From: WSZY01 sp964559845
Lineage (GTDB): Bacteria; Pseudomonadota; Zetaproteobacteria; Mariprofundales; Mariprofundaceae
Length of the DNA stretch: 21,320 nucleotides
Assembly: GCA_964559845.1 (NCBI GenBank)
Contig: CAZLJF010000031.1
Location: 1-21,320, forward strand
Direction of reading: 5' to 3'
Both the position numbers and the translations under genes were made by a program. Below are positions 1 to 7,201 of the stretch, one piece after another; within the stretch, counting starts at the first letter, position 1; each line of letters opens with the position of its first letter. The notes beneath the pieces are model-generated. The model was not told the DNA's origin, ran no database searches, and was given only the letters and a program-made list of their open reading frames with translations.

Positions 1-10
1 TTATACTTGA

Positions 11-39
11 GAGGGAGCCTTCGGGCTCCCTCTTTTTTT
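11..39 (+). terminator. Rho-independent terminator
   Basis: A perfect 9-bp stem (GAGGGAGCC at 11-19, GGCTCCCTC at 24-32) closes a stable TTCG tetraloop and is followed by seven T residues (33-39). This is a textbook intrinsic terminator for a plus-strand gene ending to the left of the window. Confidence 0.93.
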
Positions 40-92
40 GTGGATTGCAAGAAACAGGGCTTCCGGAATATATATCTGCATGAATAGGATGA

Positions 93-230
93 TTGCAGAA
101 GTTTATCGATGCTCTAAAAGATGCAGGTGTGTCTGAAGAAAAGGAAGAGGATGCTGCCAAAGCTGTTACGCAGTATGACGGCGGGACATTCCCGGGAGAG
201 AAGGGAACAGCAGCGGATACCGATGCATAG
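93..230 (+). pseudogene. Short ORF, possible remnant of a coiled-coil protein
   Basis: A 45-residue frame opens with TTG at 93, directly after a TGA, and stops with TAG at 228-230. Its first half (residues about 3-24) is charged and helical, rich in Lys, Glu and Ala, and reminds me of the N terminus of DUF1640-type coiled-coil proteins. There is no convincing ribosome binding site. The ATG at 80-82 lies in another frame, so a frameshifted or truncated gene is as likely as a functional small protein. Apart from this the stretch 40-250 holds nothing I can assign. Confidence 0.25.
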
Positions 231-250
231 CCCGCATACAGCAGCCGGGT

Positions 251-676
251 TCAGCCTGGCCGCTTTCGGCGTTCTGCTTCCCGTTCATCTGCCCGGTGCC
301 TGAGCAGACGCCCCTTATCCGGTGCAGGGTCATGCACCTCTCCATAACTCTCTCTCCCTTCATGCTCTTGTGGAAGATATTCAGTGATCGGCAACCCCTG
401 TTCCGTTACAAACAGCAGACAGTGGCAGTATTTGTAGATCTGCATATCATCACATGGGCATATCCATGTGCGGTGCTTCACCTCCTCGGTTTTGTCCGGA
501 TAGAAACGGCAGGGGCATAGCAGTTTGTTCAGTTCATCCATATGCCTGGCCAGACCAAGCTTCACGGCCTCGGTCACTTCGGGGTCCGGGTGGGTAAAGG
601 TGCCCGACTTCTTCGTATATGCATCCACAAGATGCTCCACCATGGCCAGGCTCTTTTTACCGGGCATCTTCATCAC
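251..676 (-). CDS. Ferredoxin:thioredoxin reductase catalytic subunit
   Basis: The FTR catalytic subunit uses a [4Fe-4S] cluster next to a redox-active disulfide to pass electrons from ferredoxin to a thioredoxin-like disulfide. The 141-residue product carries the complete family signature CPC-x16-CPC-x8-CHC at residues 54-86. By analogy with the plant enzyme, C54, C73, C75 and C84 would bind the cluster and C56/C86 form the disulfide. A charged tail of about 50 residues follows the core. Start choice is uncertain: GTG 676, ATG 673 and ATG 667 are in frame and none has a strong ribosome binding site. The start lies 6 bases after the copper ATPase stop, so it is probably the last gene of the metal operon. 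No FTR variable subunit is visible. Family assignment is firm; the physiological partner is unknown. Confidence 0.88.
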   Translation of the reverse strand: MMKMPGKKSLAMVEHLVDAYTKKSGTFTHPDPEVTEAVKLGLARHMDELNKLLCPCRFYPDKTEEVKHRTWICPCDDMQIYKYCHCLLFVTEQGLPITEYLPQEHEGRESYGEVHDPAPDKGRLLRHRADEREAERRKRPG

Positions 677-682
677 AGCAGC

Positions 683-3517
683 CTACAGTTTCGCCTTTCG
701 CAATCTGAGCGCATTGCTGATTACCGACACCGAACTGAAGCTCATCGCAGCAGCAGCAATAATCGGTGATAACAGCAGCCCGAACACCGGATAAAGAACA
801 CCGGCAGCAACCGGCACGCCGGCCGAGTTGTAAATAAAGGCAAAAAACAGGTTCTGACGAATGTTCTTCATCGTGGCACGGGACAACCTGCGGGCACGCA
901 CAATACCGGTCAGGTCGCCCTTCACCAGTGTTACACCGGCTGATTCCATTGCCACATCGGTTCCGGTTCCCATGGCAATACCGACATGCGCTGCAGCCAG
1001 TGCCGGCGCATCATTGATGCCATCACCGGCCATGGCCACGGTTTTGCCCTCATTCTGCAGCTTTTTGACCACGGCCGCCTTCTGATCCGGCAATACATCC
1101 GCCTCAAAGCGGTCGATACCCAGTTTTGCTGCTACGGCAGCCGCAGTATTGCGGTTATCACCGGTCAGCATTACCACCTCGATACCTTCCTTGTGCAATG
1201 CCCTGATCGCATCCGGCGTGGATGCCTTGACCGGATCGGAAACACCGATCAGCCCGGCAAGCTGCCCCTCCACAGCCAGATACATCACCGTTTCGCCATC
1301 GTGCTGGTGTTCTTCAACCGTGGCTTTTACATCCGCTATATCGAGACCATTGTCCTGCATCAGTCTGGCATTGCCGAGCAGCACGATCTTGCCGGCCACC
1401 GATGCGGAAACGCCCTTGCCGGTTATGGCGGTGAAATCCGCCACAGACTCAGGCTCAATATTCCGTATGCCGGCACCTGCAACAATCGCTTCGGCCAGCG
1501 GATGTTCGCTGGCACGCTCGACAGTGGCGGCAAACCGTAATACATCTTCCTCGTTCATATCGCCCAGCGGCTGCACCGTGGTCAGTGTCGGCTTGCCTTT
1601 GGTCAGGGTGCCGGTCTTATCGACAACAATCGTGTCCACCTTTTCCATGATCTCCAGTGCCTCGGCATTTTTAATCAGCACACCGGCTGTCGCTCCCCGG
1701 CCGGTGCCGACCATGATCGAGATCGGTGTGGCCAGGCCCAGCGCACAGGGGCAGGCGATAATCAATACGGCCACGGCATTGACAACGGCATGCGCCAACC
1801 GTGGCTCCGGCCCGACAGAGAACCAGACAGCAAAGGCAATCAGGGCAATACCGACAACAGCAGGTACGAAATAACCGGCCACGGTATCAGCCATCTTCTG
1901 GATCGGCGCACGCGAGCGCTGGGCCTCGGCCACCATATTGACAATCTGTGCCAACAGCGTCTCCGCACCGACTTTTTCAGCCCGCATCAGCAGGGAGCCA
2001 TTGCCATTAACCGTGGCGCCGATCAATTTTTCTCCGGCAACCTTCTCCACAGGAATCGGCTCGCCCGTTACCATTGATTCATCGACATGACTTGCGCCTT
2101 CGGTGACCACGCCATCCACCGGCACCTTCTCACCCGGACGGATACGCAACAGATCACCGGGCTGCACATCCTCCAGCGGCACATCAGCTTCCGTTCCATC
2201 CTCAGCCACCCGGCGGGCCGTTTTCGGCGCCATGCCGAGCAACAACCTGATCGCTTCATTGGTGCGCGAGCGCGCCTTAAGTTCCAGCACCTGGCCAAGC
2301 AGTACCAGCGCGGTAATTACGGCGCCAGCCTCGAAATAGACATCAACGAGACCGCCTTCCATCTGCATGACCGGCGGGAAGATGCCGGGCAACAGCAGTG
2401 CCACGACGCTGTAGATCCATGCCACGCCGACACCGAGACCGATCAGCGTGAACATATTCAGATTCCAGGTTTTCAGGGATAGTGCAAAGCGTTCAAAGAA
2501 CGGCCAGCCGCCCCAAAGGATGACGGGAGTCGCCAGCACAAATTCGATCCACTGCACTGCCCCCATACTCAGGCCTTCCGGCAGCCATGCAGGGGCCAGA
2601 TCGGCCACCATCGCCAGCACGAAAACCGGTACGGCCAGTATCGAACTGACCTTGAAACGGCGGCTCATATCCTCCAGCTCGGGGTTATCTTCTCCGGCAG
2701 CCACGCTTCTCGATTCAAGCGCCATACCGCATTTCGGACAACTCCCCGGCCCGTCGCTGACGATATCCGGATGCATCGGACAGAAATATTCGGTTTTTTC
2801 TGCCAGTGTCGGAGCCGCCATCGGTTCCAGCGCCATGCCACATACCTTGCAGATACCCGGCCCCTTCTGCTCCTGACCCGGACACATCGGGCAGAAATAC
2901 ATTGCTTCAGAGTTCTCAGGCACAGCCGGCTTGGCGGCATGCGGGTGCTCGCACGCATGATCCTTGCCCTCGAAGGCCGCCGGATCGGCAGAGAACTTTT
3001 CGACACAGTGCTGTGAACAGAAGTAATAGTCATGGCCTGCATGCTGAACATGATTGGCCGAGGCACGGCTCACCTTCATGCCGCAGACCGGATCATGGGT
3101 GCAATCCCCACCCATATAGCCTTCCGGAGTTGCACCGAACTTCTCCAGACAGCGCTCACTGCAAAAACGGTAGTCCACACCCCGGAAAGAACGCGCATAT
3201 TTGCTATCCTCGCCAACAGTCATGCCACAAACCGGATCGGTATCTACCTGCTGGACATATTGAGCCGGGCTATCCTCGAATTTATGCAGGCATGTTTCGC
3301 TGCAGAAACGATAGGTTTTATCTGAATGTTTGCTACGGTGAGGAGAGTCAGGTTTGACATGCATGCCGCATACCGGGTCCAGGGTAAATTGATCCGGCGT
3401 CGCTTCGAACGTTTGTCTGCAATGCTCACTGCAAAAATGCCATTCACGCCCATCATATTCAATGCGATGAGGTGAATCCTTTTTGACATTCATTCCACAA
3501 ACCGGATCGATATTCAT
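683..3517 (-). CDS. copA: Cu+-exporting P1B-type ATPase with four YHS domains
   Basis: ATP-driven export of Cu+ (possibly Ag+) from the cytoplasm. The 944-residue protein has an unusual N terminus: four tandem YHS modules (about residues 3-45, 46-89, 93-135, 140-183), each with a DPVCGM motif and an FC-x3-C motif. A His-containing linker follows, then two heavy-metal-binding modules (YFCPM...CGMALE, about 206-232 and 243-270). The ATPase core is complete: TGE near 484, CPC at 589-591, DKTGT at 633-637, SEHP at 670-673, GDGIND at 831-836. The last helices carry the Cu+ signatures N-x6-YN-x4-P and M-x2-SS. The usual HMA (GMxCxxC) domains are absent, so the YHS/HMBD modules presumably replace them. 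The start at 3517 has AAGGAG seven bases upstream, inside the end of the small lipoprotein gene. Specificity for Cu+ is inferred from the helix signatures. Confidence 0.97.
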   Translation of the reverse strand: MNIDPVCGMNVKKDSPHRIEYDGREWHFCSEHCRQTFEATPDQFTLDPVCGMHVKPDSPHRSKHSDKTYRFCSETCLHKFEDSPAQYVQQVDTDPVCGMTVGEDSKYARSFRGVDYRFCSERCLEKFGATPEGYMGGDCTHDPVCGMKVSRASANHVQHAGHDYYFCSQHCVEKFSADPAAFEGKDHACEHPHAAKPAVPENSEAMYFCPMCPGQEQKGPGICKVCGMALEPMAAPTLAEKTEYFCPMHPDIVSDGPGSCPKCGMALESRSVAAGEDNPELEDMSRRFKVSSILAVPVFVLAMVADLAPAWLPEGLSMGAVQWIEFVLATPVILWGGWPFFERFALSLKTWNLNMFTLIGLGVGVAWIYSVVALLLPGIFPPVMQMEGGLVDVYFEAGAVITALVLLGQVLELKARSRTNEAIRLLLGMAPKTARRVAEDGTEADVPLEDVQPGDLLRIRPGEKVPVDGVVTEGASHVDESMVTGEPIPVEKVAGEKLIGATVNGNGSLLMRAEKVGAETLLAQIVNMVAEAQRSRAPIQKMADTVAGYFVPAVVGIALIAFAVWFSVGPEPRLAHAVVNAVAVLIIACPCALGLATPISIMVGTGRGATAGVLIKNAEALEIMEKVDTIVVDKTGTLTKGKPTLTTVQPLGDMNEEDVLRFAATVERASEHPLAEAIVAGAGIRNIEPESVADFTAITGKGVSASVAGKIVLLGNARLMQDNGLDIADVKATVEEHQHDGETVMYLAVEGQLAGLIGVSDPVKASTPDAIRALHKEGIEVVMLTGDNRNTAAAVAAKLGIDRFEADVLPDQKAAVVKKLQNEGKTVAMAGDGINDAPALAAAHVGIAMGTGTDVAMESAGVTLVKGDLTGIVRARRLSRATMKNIRQNLFFAFIYNSAGVPVAAGVLYPVFGLLLSPIIAAAAMSFSSVSVISNALRLRKAKL

Positions 3518-3520
3518 ATT

Positions 3521-3637
3521 TTAGCTCCTTACCTTGAATGCTGCCTGTTTGTTGCTGTACCAGTGATCAGCACTACTGTCTGTATCGCAGGCGGCCAGCC
3601 CAAAGAGGATGAGTGCGACACAGTTATGCCTATACAT
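3521..3637 (-). CDS. Very small predicted lipoprotein (38 residues)
   Basis: A short gene hidden between the FAD oxidoreductase and the copper ATPase. The product starts MYRHN, has a hydrophobic stretch of about 10 residues and a good lipobox LAAC with C17, then an acidic/polar mature part of only 22 residues ending KVRS. The ATG overlaps the last 8 bases of the oxidoreductase gene and has GAGG six bases upstream. The stop is 3 bases before the ATPase ATG, and the ATPase ribosome binding site lies in its last codons. Position, overlap, ribosome binding site and lipobox together support a real, translationally coupled gene. Function is unknown; a membrane-anchored periplasmic peptide in a copper operon could bind or pass on metal, but the mature part has one His and no Cys beyond the anchor. 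A decayed lipoprotein cytochrome is an alternative. Confidence 0.65.
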   Translation of the reverse strand: MYRHNCVALILFGLAACDTDSSADHWYSNKQAAFKVRS

Positions 3638-4802
3638 TGCCTGCCTCGTAACCTTTGTGGCACCGGCACCAGGTGCAGTTACAACCCTCATGACCGCAAC
3701 GAAAATCCTTGCGCTTGCTCGGCAGGAGTCTGTTTGCCCAGGGAAACAGCAAATGTGTATACCAGTGCTCCCGATGATGCCACATCAACCAATTCCGCGC
3801 ATCACGACATTCAGACAGCCTGGTCAAAAAACGTGTATAACCCTTATTGCCCAGTCTGGAGAAGATGAACCGGTTGACGATACCTGCCCGCATCTTCGCT
3901 CCCAGTGCCTGCTGCCACATGGAATCGTAAGCCTCCGTTTCACCCGATAACCATGCCTGGGCAGCCAGATGTCCCGACACCATGGCATAACGCATGCCGA
4001 ATCCCCATAATGCATCCTGAAACCCGGCCGCTTCCCCGGCATAAAGGATGTTGCCCTTGCGGGCTGTCTCAGGGTAACTGATATTGCCCAGTCCGCCGAA
4101 TCGCCTGGCCTCGTCCGGCAGGGAGAAATCGAGCTTGCGTTGAAAGAAAACGGTCGTTTTTTCCAGATAGCGGCGTTCGTTATGAAAATCAGCAAACATG
4201 CAACTGGCAAGCGTGGCATGCCCTTGATTAATCAGCAGATAAGCATAGCCCTTGGGGGCCAGATCATCCGAAAGCGCTGCATAGGCGCCATCCGGCAGGT
4301 CGGTTTCAAACTGATAGCCCGTGGCAATGACATCGCCGGCCTTCGGACCTTCTGCACAGATACCGCCGTCCGGCAGGCTTTCAACACGCTCTCCGAAACG
4401 CACCTCCACACCCTGTGCCATAGCCTGTTCAAGCAGGGCGCGATCCAGCGTGTCTGAACCACTGCCGCGCCGCACCAGATAAAACAGAGGTAACTCGCTA
4501 CTGAAATGGAATTCGCGCCCCTCGGGATCATAGGCAACCAGGTGATGAAACGGCGTATGCGGAAAATCGGGGCTGATGCCCATCACGGCAAACTGCTCAA
4601 TCACATCGGTCGGACCACTCCAGTTTTCCTGTCCCTGAAAGTCGCCATGAAAGCGTGCTCCGATATCCTGCTTGCGCTCATATACAATCACACGCACCCC
4701 TGCACGTGCGCATACAATCGCGGCCGTGAGTCCCGCCGGGCCAGCGCCGGAGATATGCAGCACTTTTGGCTCATGGGTTTGAGTACTATTCAGCAATGGC
4801 AA
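3630..4802 (-). CDS. FAD-dependent oxidoreductase with Cys-rich C-terminal tail
   Basis: A flavoprotein of the geranylgeranyl-reductase/FAD-binding oxidoreductase type. Residues 15-45 form the Rossmann βαβ with GAGPAG (19-24) and an acidic YERK at the end of the second strand. A second family motif, GEAAGF...GFGMRYA, lies in the C-terminal half. The last 22 residues are unusual: C369, C374, C376, C379, C381 and H382 form a compact CxxxxCxCxxCxCH cluster that looks metal-binding and is not part of the normal fold. No ATG is available: TTG at 4802 directly follows an in-frame TAG at 4809-4811, and TTG at 4796 fits the purine-rich AGAGGGGG site better. The gene lies inside the copper operon. Substrate unknown; reduction of an isoprenoid/quinone or a metal is possible but not shown. 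Confidence 0.85.
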   Translation of the reverse strand: MPLLNSTQTHEPKVLHISGAGPAGLTAAIVCARAGVRVIVYERKQDIGARFHGDFQGQENWSGPTDVIEQFAVMGISPDFPHTPFHHLVAYDPEGREFHFSSELPLFYLVRRGSGSDTLDRALLEQAMAQGVEVRFGERVESLPDGGICAEGPKAGDVIATGYQFETDLPDGAYAALSDDLAPKGYAYLLINQGHATLASCMFADFHNERRYLEKTTVFFQRKLDFSLPDEARRFGGLGNISYPETARKGNILYAGEAAGFQDALWGFGMRYAMVSGHLAAQAWLSGETEAYDSMWQQALGAKMRAGIVNRFIFSRLGNKGYTRFLTRLSECRDARNWLMWHHREHWYTHLLFPWANRLLPSKRKDFRCGHEGCNCTWCRCHKGYEAGNV

Positions 4803-4927
4803 CCCCCTCTACCCATGGCCGGTGTTGTTTGAGGTATCGCATGCCTCAATAGTTCGGACGGGTGACTCAGCAGCACATCCAGCCAAGGTTCAAGCAATGC
4901 CTCTGCCGGTGTCTTACTTGTTGGCAT
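4790..4927 (-). CDS. Possible tiny protein ending in a CHC motif
   Basis: A candidate 45-residue protein filling the otherwise empty 111-base gap between the DUF5676-like gene and the oxidoreductase. It begins MPTSK (ATG 4927; ATG 4933 is also in frame), overlaps the end of the upstream gene, and its TGA lies 13 bases inside the oxidoreductase start. Its centre looks like an amphipathic helix (LLEPWLDVLLSHPSELLR) and it ends GRGGCHC, echoing other Cys/His-terminated products of this operon. There is no strong ribosome binding site, so this is tentative. Confidence 0.3.
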   Translation of the reverse strand: MPTSKTPAEALLEPWLDVLLSHPSELLRHAIPQTTPAMGRGGCHC

Positions 4928-5213
4928 TTCCATGCCCGCAATGTTTACAGTGATGAGATGAGCGGCTTGCAAACAGGTTGTAAAGTGGCGTCCAGATCAG
5001 CGCCGCATACCAGCCATATCCGTAGGCCTCAATCAAACCAATGAAAAAGCTGCTCCAGTTAATACCGGTAAACCCCGGTAGAAGCTTTTGCCATGTCGTA
5101 TACATTGCATGCTCTGGAAACAGCACGTCAAATGCGACACATAACGCAAACGTAATTGCCAGAAACAGGCTGGTCGCATGGCCTACAGCAATGAGTGAAA
5201 TCCTGTTAGACAT
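4914..5213 (-). CDS. DUF5676-like small membrane protein with Cys/His tail
   Basis: A 99-residue protein with two predicted membrane helices (about 8-30 and 60-82) and the spacing and Gly/Tyr-rich second helix of DUF5676-type proteins, which are often found near metal ATPases and YHS proteins. The C terminus reads HHCKHCGHG, a probable metal-binding tail. I choose ATG 5213 because GGAGGAG ends seven bases upstream; ATG 5219 would leave only one base. The start sits 5 bases inside the stop side of the preceding YHS gene, so translation is likely coupled. The DUF assignment is from pattern recognition and is moderately sure; the biochemical role is unknown. Confidence 0.78.
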   Translation of the reverse strand: MSNRISLIAVGHATSLFLAITFALCVAFDVLFPEHAMYTTWQKLLPGFTGINWSSFFIGLIEAYGYGWYAALIWTPLYNLFASRSSHHCKHCGHGNANK

Positions 5214-5499
5214 TGTCATTCTCCTCCTTGCCTTTATTTCGATGTTTAATCGTTTGCTCATCAAATGCGTCCAGACATTTTCGAGAACAGAAACGATACA
5301 GGTTCCCTTCATGCATCACGCCATAGCCCTGGGCAGGTTCAACCTCTTTTCCACATACCGGATCAATAAATTTTGCACCGTCTGTGTTTCCATGATGATG
5401 ACTGTCATGATGGCCATGGATCATGTGTGCGCCACACCCGTAGCGCATCATCAAATAGAAAAACAGTGCAAATAGTAAAAGTGAACCCAGGCCTTCCAT
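5206..5499 (-). CDS. Membrane-anchored YHS-domain metal-binding protein
   Basis: A 97-residue protein with an N-terminal membrane helix (about 4-20), a His-rich stretch (residues 25-36) and one YHS domain (about 44-82) with DPVCG and FC-x3-C motifs, followed by a charged tail. YHS domains in copper operons bind Cu+ and are thought to pass it to P1B-ATPases. The start at 5499 has a strong AAGGAGG site six bases upstream. The gene overlaps both neighbours: its start lies within the methyltransferase gene and its stop within the first codons of the DUF5676-like gene. A role in delivering or storing copper at the inner membrane is inferred from domain and context. Confidence 0.88.
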   Translation of the reverse strand: MEGLGSLLLFALFFYLMMRYGCGAHMIHGHHDSHHHGNTDGAKFIDPVCGKEVEPAQGYGVMHEGNLYRFCSRKCLDAFDEQTIKHRNKGKEENDNV

Positions 5500-5777
5500 G
5501 GAGAACCTCCTTTTTGAGGCAGTCCCGGAATAAACCCGGGAACTGCCTTCATATAGCGGCGATATTGATTGCCAAACAGTTGTATTGACTCCCGCTTTTC
5601 ACGCCGGGCAAGCCGTAGATACATCCAGATCAGCACCGGAAACATCACCAGTGTCGGCAGTGTGGGCCACTGCATCAGGAATCCGGTCATAATGATGATA
5701 AATCCGAGGTGCTGGGGATGCCGGATACGGGAATAGATGCCGCTGCTGTCGATGCTCTTTTCACGAACAGTTTTCAC
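5451..5777 (-). CDS. Short ICMT/PEMT-family methyltransferase-like protein
   Basis: The 108-residue product matches the C-terminal half of bacterial isoprenylcysteine carboxyl methyltransferase-like proteins: the GIYSRIRHPQ motif at 13-22 (SAM-binding region RHPxY/H), two hydrophobic helices, then REK...FG..YRRY and PGFIPG. Usual members run to about 150-220 residues with several N-terminal helices. Those are missing here, because the gene starts with GTG at 5777, overlapping the PII-like gene stop (GTGA). The 3' end runs 49 bases into the YHS gene. It may be a genuinely minimal enzyme, a truncated one, or a regulatory membrane partner. Such proteins recur in heavy-metal gene clusters, but the methyl acceptor is unknown. 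Confidence 0.75.
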   Translation of the reverse strand: MKTVREKSIDSSGIYSRIRHPQHLGFIIIMTGFLMQWPTLPTLVMFPVLIWMYLRLARREKRESIQLFGNQYRRYMKAVPGFIPGLPQKGGSPWKAWVHFYYLHCFSI

Positions 5778-6088
5778 GTCACTTCTGATTTGGTACGGAT
5801 TCGATAAACTTTCTCAACAGGAAGAACGGCAACAATGCCATCACCGGCCTGGCCGATATGGGCTGCATCCATTATGCAGCGGGCAATTGCATCGGCTTCG
5901 GATGTTTTGCAAAAGATTTCGATACGGGCGTGGTTGCTCATCATGTCCCGCTTGTAGAAGTTATGATATTCACCGTAGCCACTGACCTCAGCGATACTGA
6001 TGCCGCTTACGCCACTGCATATCAGTTCCTTTTCAATCTTCTCAAGCAGATTTGATCTTACAATAGCGGTTACCTTTCTATATTCCAT
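5774..6088 (-). CDS. PII-like signalling protein of the metal-operon type
   Basis: A 104-residue protein with the GlnB/GlnK fold pattern: a β-strand/helix start (EYRKVTAIV), a T-loop-like region (about 37-54, GYGEYHNF...), and the C-terminal PII signature GDGIVAVLPVEKVYRIRT (82-99). The T-loop differs from nitrogen-type PII, and the classical uridylylated tyrosine context is not recognisable. A separate PII group (PII-NG) is known from heavy-metal efflux operons, and both sequence and location fit it. The gene has AGGGAG six bases before ATG 6088, follows the YHS-HMA gene by 12 bases, and overlaps the next gene by GTGA. It probably senses a nucleotide or metal and regulates a membrane partner; this is inference. 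Confidence 0.83.
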   Translation of the reverse strand: MEYRKVTAIVRSNLLEKIEKELICSGVSGISIAEVSGYGEYHNFYKRDMMSNHARIEIFCKTSEADAIARCIMDAAHIGQAGDGIVAVLPVEKVYRIRTKSEVT

Positions 6089-6100
6089 TTCAATCTCCCT

Positions 6101-6589
6101 TCAACCTCTGGCAGGCGGTTTGTTACAACATGGCGCATCGGGTGCAGCCAGAACATCCAGTTCATTTTCTTCTGTATAATGCACCCAACCGCGTTTCAGT
6201 TGATTTGCCCAGCCTGCTCCCAGCCTTGCACCTGCCTTTTCAAGGGCCTGTTCGACCTGCATGGCCGTTGCTTCAAGCAGGTCATAAGTAACCGACACTT
6301 TTGCCCCGGATATCCGCACCTCCCGGATGCCCATCATTTCAGACAGGGCAGCTTCCAGGGCATCTGCTCCCGTTTCCGGAATGGGGCTATCAAGCACAAA
6401 AGAACGCTTTTTAATCACGCTCTTTCCTTTTCGCTTCTGTGATTTAATGCCAAGATAAAGTTTGGGTCGGGCGCTAAAGTTCTCCAGACACTGCCGTGAA
6501 CAGAAATGGTAACGGATTCCAAGGTGTTCAGTTGTGATTTTGGAGCTAGGGGCATCCATGCCGCAAACGGGGCACTGTCCGGCATTCAT
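6101..6589 (-). CDS. YHS plus HMA-like domain protein
   Basis: A 162-residue soluble protein. Residues 3-46 form a YHS module (CPVCGMD, then HFCSRQC with C30/C34). A Lys/Arg-rich linker follows, then residues about 62-130 look like a heavy-metal-associated ferredoxin-like domain (SFVLDSP...VSVTYDLLEATAMQVEQALEKAGA) without the usual CxxC. The C terminus carries APCCNKPP. A copper chaperone that binds through its YHS site and docks through the HMA-like fold is plausible. ATG 6589 overlaps the TGA of the preceding AhpD-like gene (ATGA), so the two are translationally coupled. Domain calls are from motifs only. Confidence 0.85.
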   Translation of the reverse strand: MNAGQCPVCGMDAPSSKITTEHLGIRYHFCSRQCLENFSARPKLYLGIKSQKRKGKSVIKKRSFVLDSPIPETGADALEAALSEMMGIREVRISGAKVSVTYDLLEATAMQVEQALEKAGARLGAGWANQLKRGWVHYTEENELDVLAAPDAPCCNKPPARG

Positions 6590-7167
6590 GGTTTCTCTCC
6601 TGAGCGGTTGTTATCTATTCGCAGAGGCACTTTGCAAAACCCCTGCGGCTCTACACCAAGGGCTGCATTAAACTTGCTGGACATGTTCTGGAATGCGATC
6701 AGCCCGGTAAGTTCGATGATGGCATCATCGCTAAAGTAGTGATGCAATGCTTCGAAATGTGTTTCATCAGGCTGCTGATCTGAATAGGTCACTGCTTCGG
6801 CATAGGCCAGCGCTGCTTTCTCACAATCACTGAACCTGTCGTTCTCCCTGAACGTAGAGATCTGTTCCAGCTTCTGCTGGTCACCGCCGCGCTTAAGCAC
6901 ATTGGCCGAATTGATATCGACACAGAATGCGCACCAGTTGATCTGGGATATGCGGACCGTGATAAGCGAACGTAATACCGGGTCTAGGGGTGATGATCGT
7001 CGATCCAGAGCCCCGTACAACAGAGCCAGTGAGCAGAAGACCCATGGTGTTCTCCCCCACAACCTGGCGGGTTCAAGTACCTGACCATATCGACGTCTCT
7101 GGTTCCGGAAAAAGAGGCGTACATACCATGGAAAGTGATGGCCCGGAGGGGTTGTGAATGGCTTCAT
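6586..7167 (-). CDS. AhpD/carboxymuconolactone decarboxylase-family protein
   Basis: A 193-residue member of the CMD/AhpD fold. The region 65-90 (RSLITVRISQINWCAFCVDIN) aligns with the AhpD active site, giving the redox pair C79 and C82. Two catalytic residues are replaced: the Glu normally about 12 residues upstream is Ser67, and the His four residues after the second Cys is Asn86. A peroxidase-like disulfide or thiol role is still possible, but the proton relay must differ. The start at 7167 has AGGAG five bases upstream. The gene lies 34 bases after the membrane-protein gene and overlaps the next gene by four bases. Role in the operon (oxidative stress under copper, or metal binding by the CxxC) is inferred. 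Confidence 0.82.
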   Translation of the reverse strand: MKPFTTPPGHHFPWYVRLFFRNQRRRYGQVLEPARLWGRTPWVFCSLALLYGALDRRSSPLDPVLRSLITVRISQINWCAFCVDINSANVLKRGGDQQKLEQISTFRENDRFSDCEKAALAYAEAVTYSDQQPDETHFEALHHYFSDDAIIELTGLIAFQNMSSKFNAALGVEPQGFCKVPLRIDNNRSGEKP

Positions 7168-7201
7168 ATCATCTCCTGCCTCTATTGTAGGATATTATGC
7201 C

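Noticed and set aside
1149..1874. Long plus-strand frame (241 codons) opposite the copper ATPase
   Set aside because: It is a Ser/Thr/Pro-rich shadow of a strongly conserved gene on the other strand, has no ribosome binding site and no recognisable motif. The same applies to the other plus-strand frames opposite the metal operon.
2700..3517. CRISPR-like periodicity in the four YHS-encoding segments
   Set aside because: The similarity is at protein level (repeated DPVCGM codons about 130-140 bases apart) within an open frame; there are no identical repeats with unique spacers.
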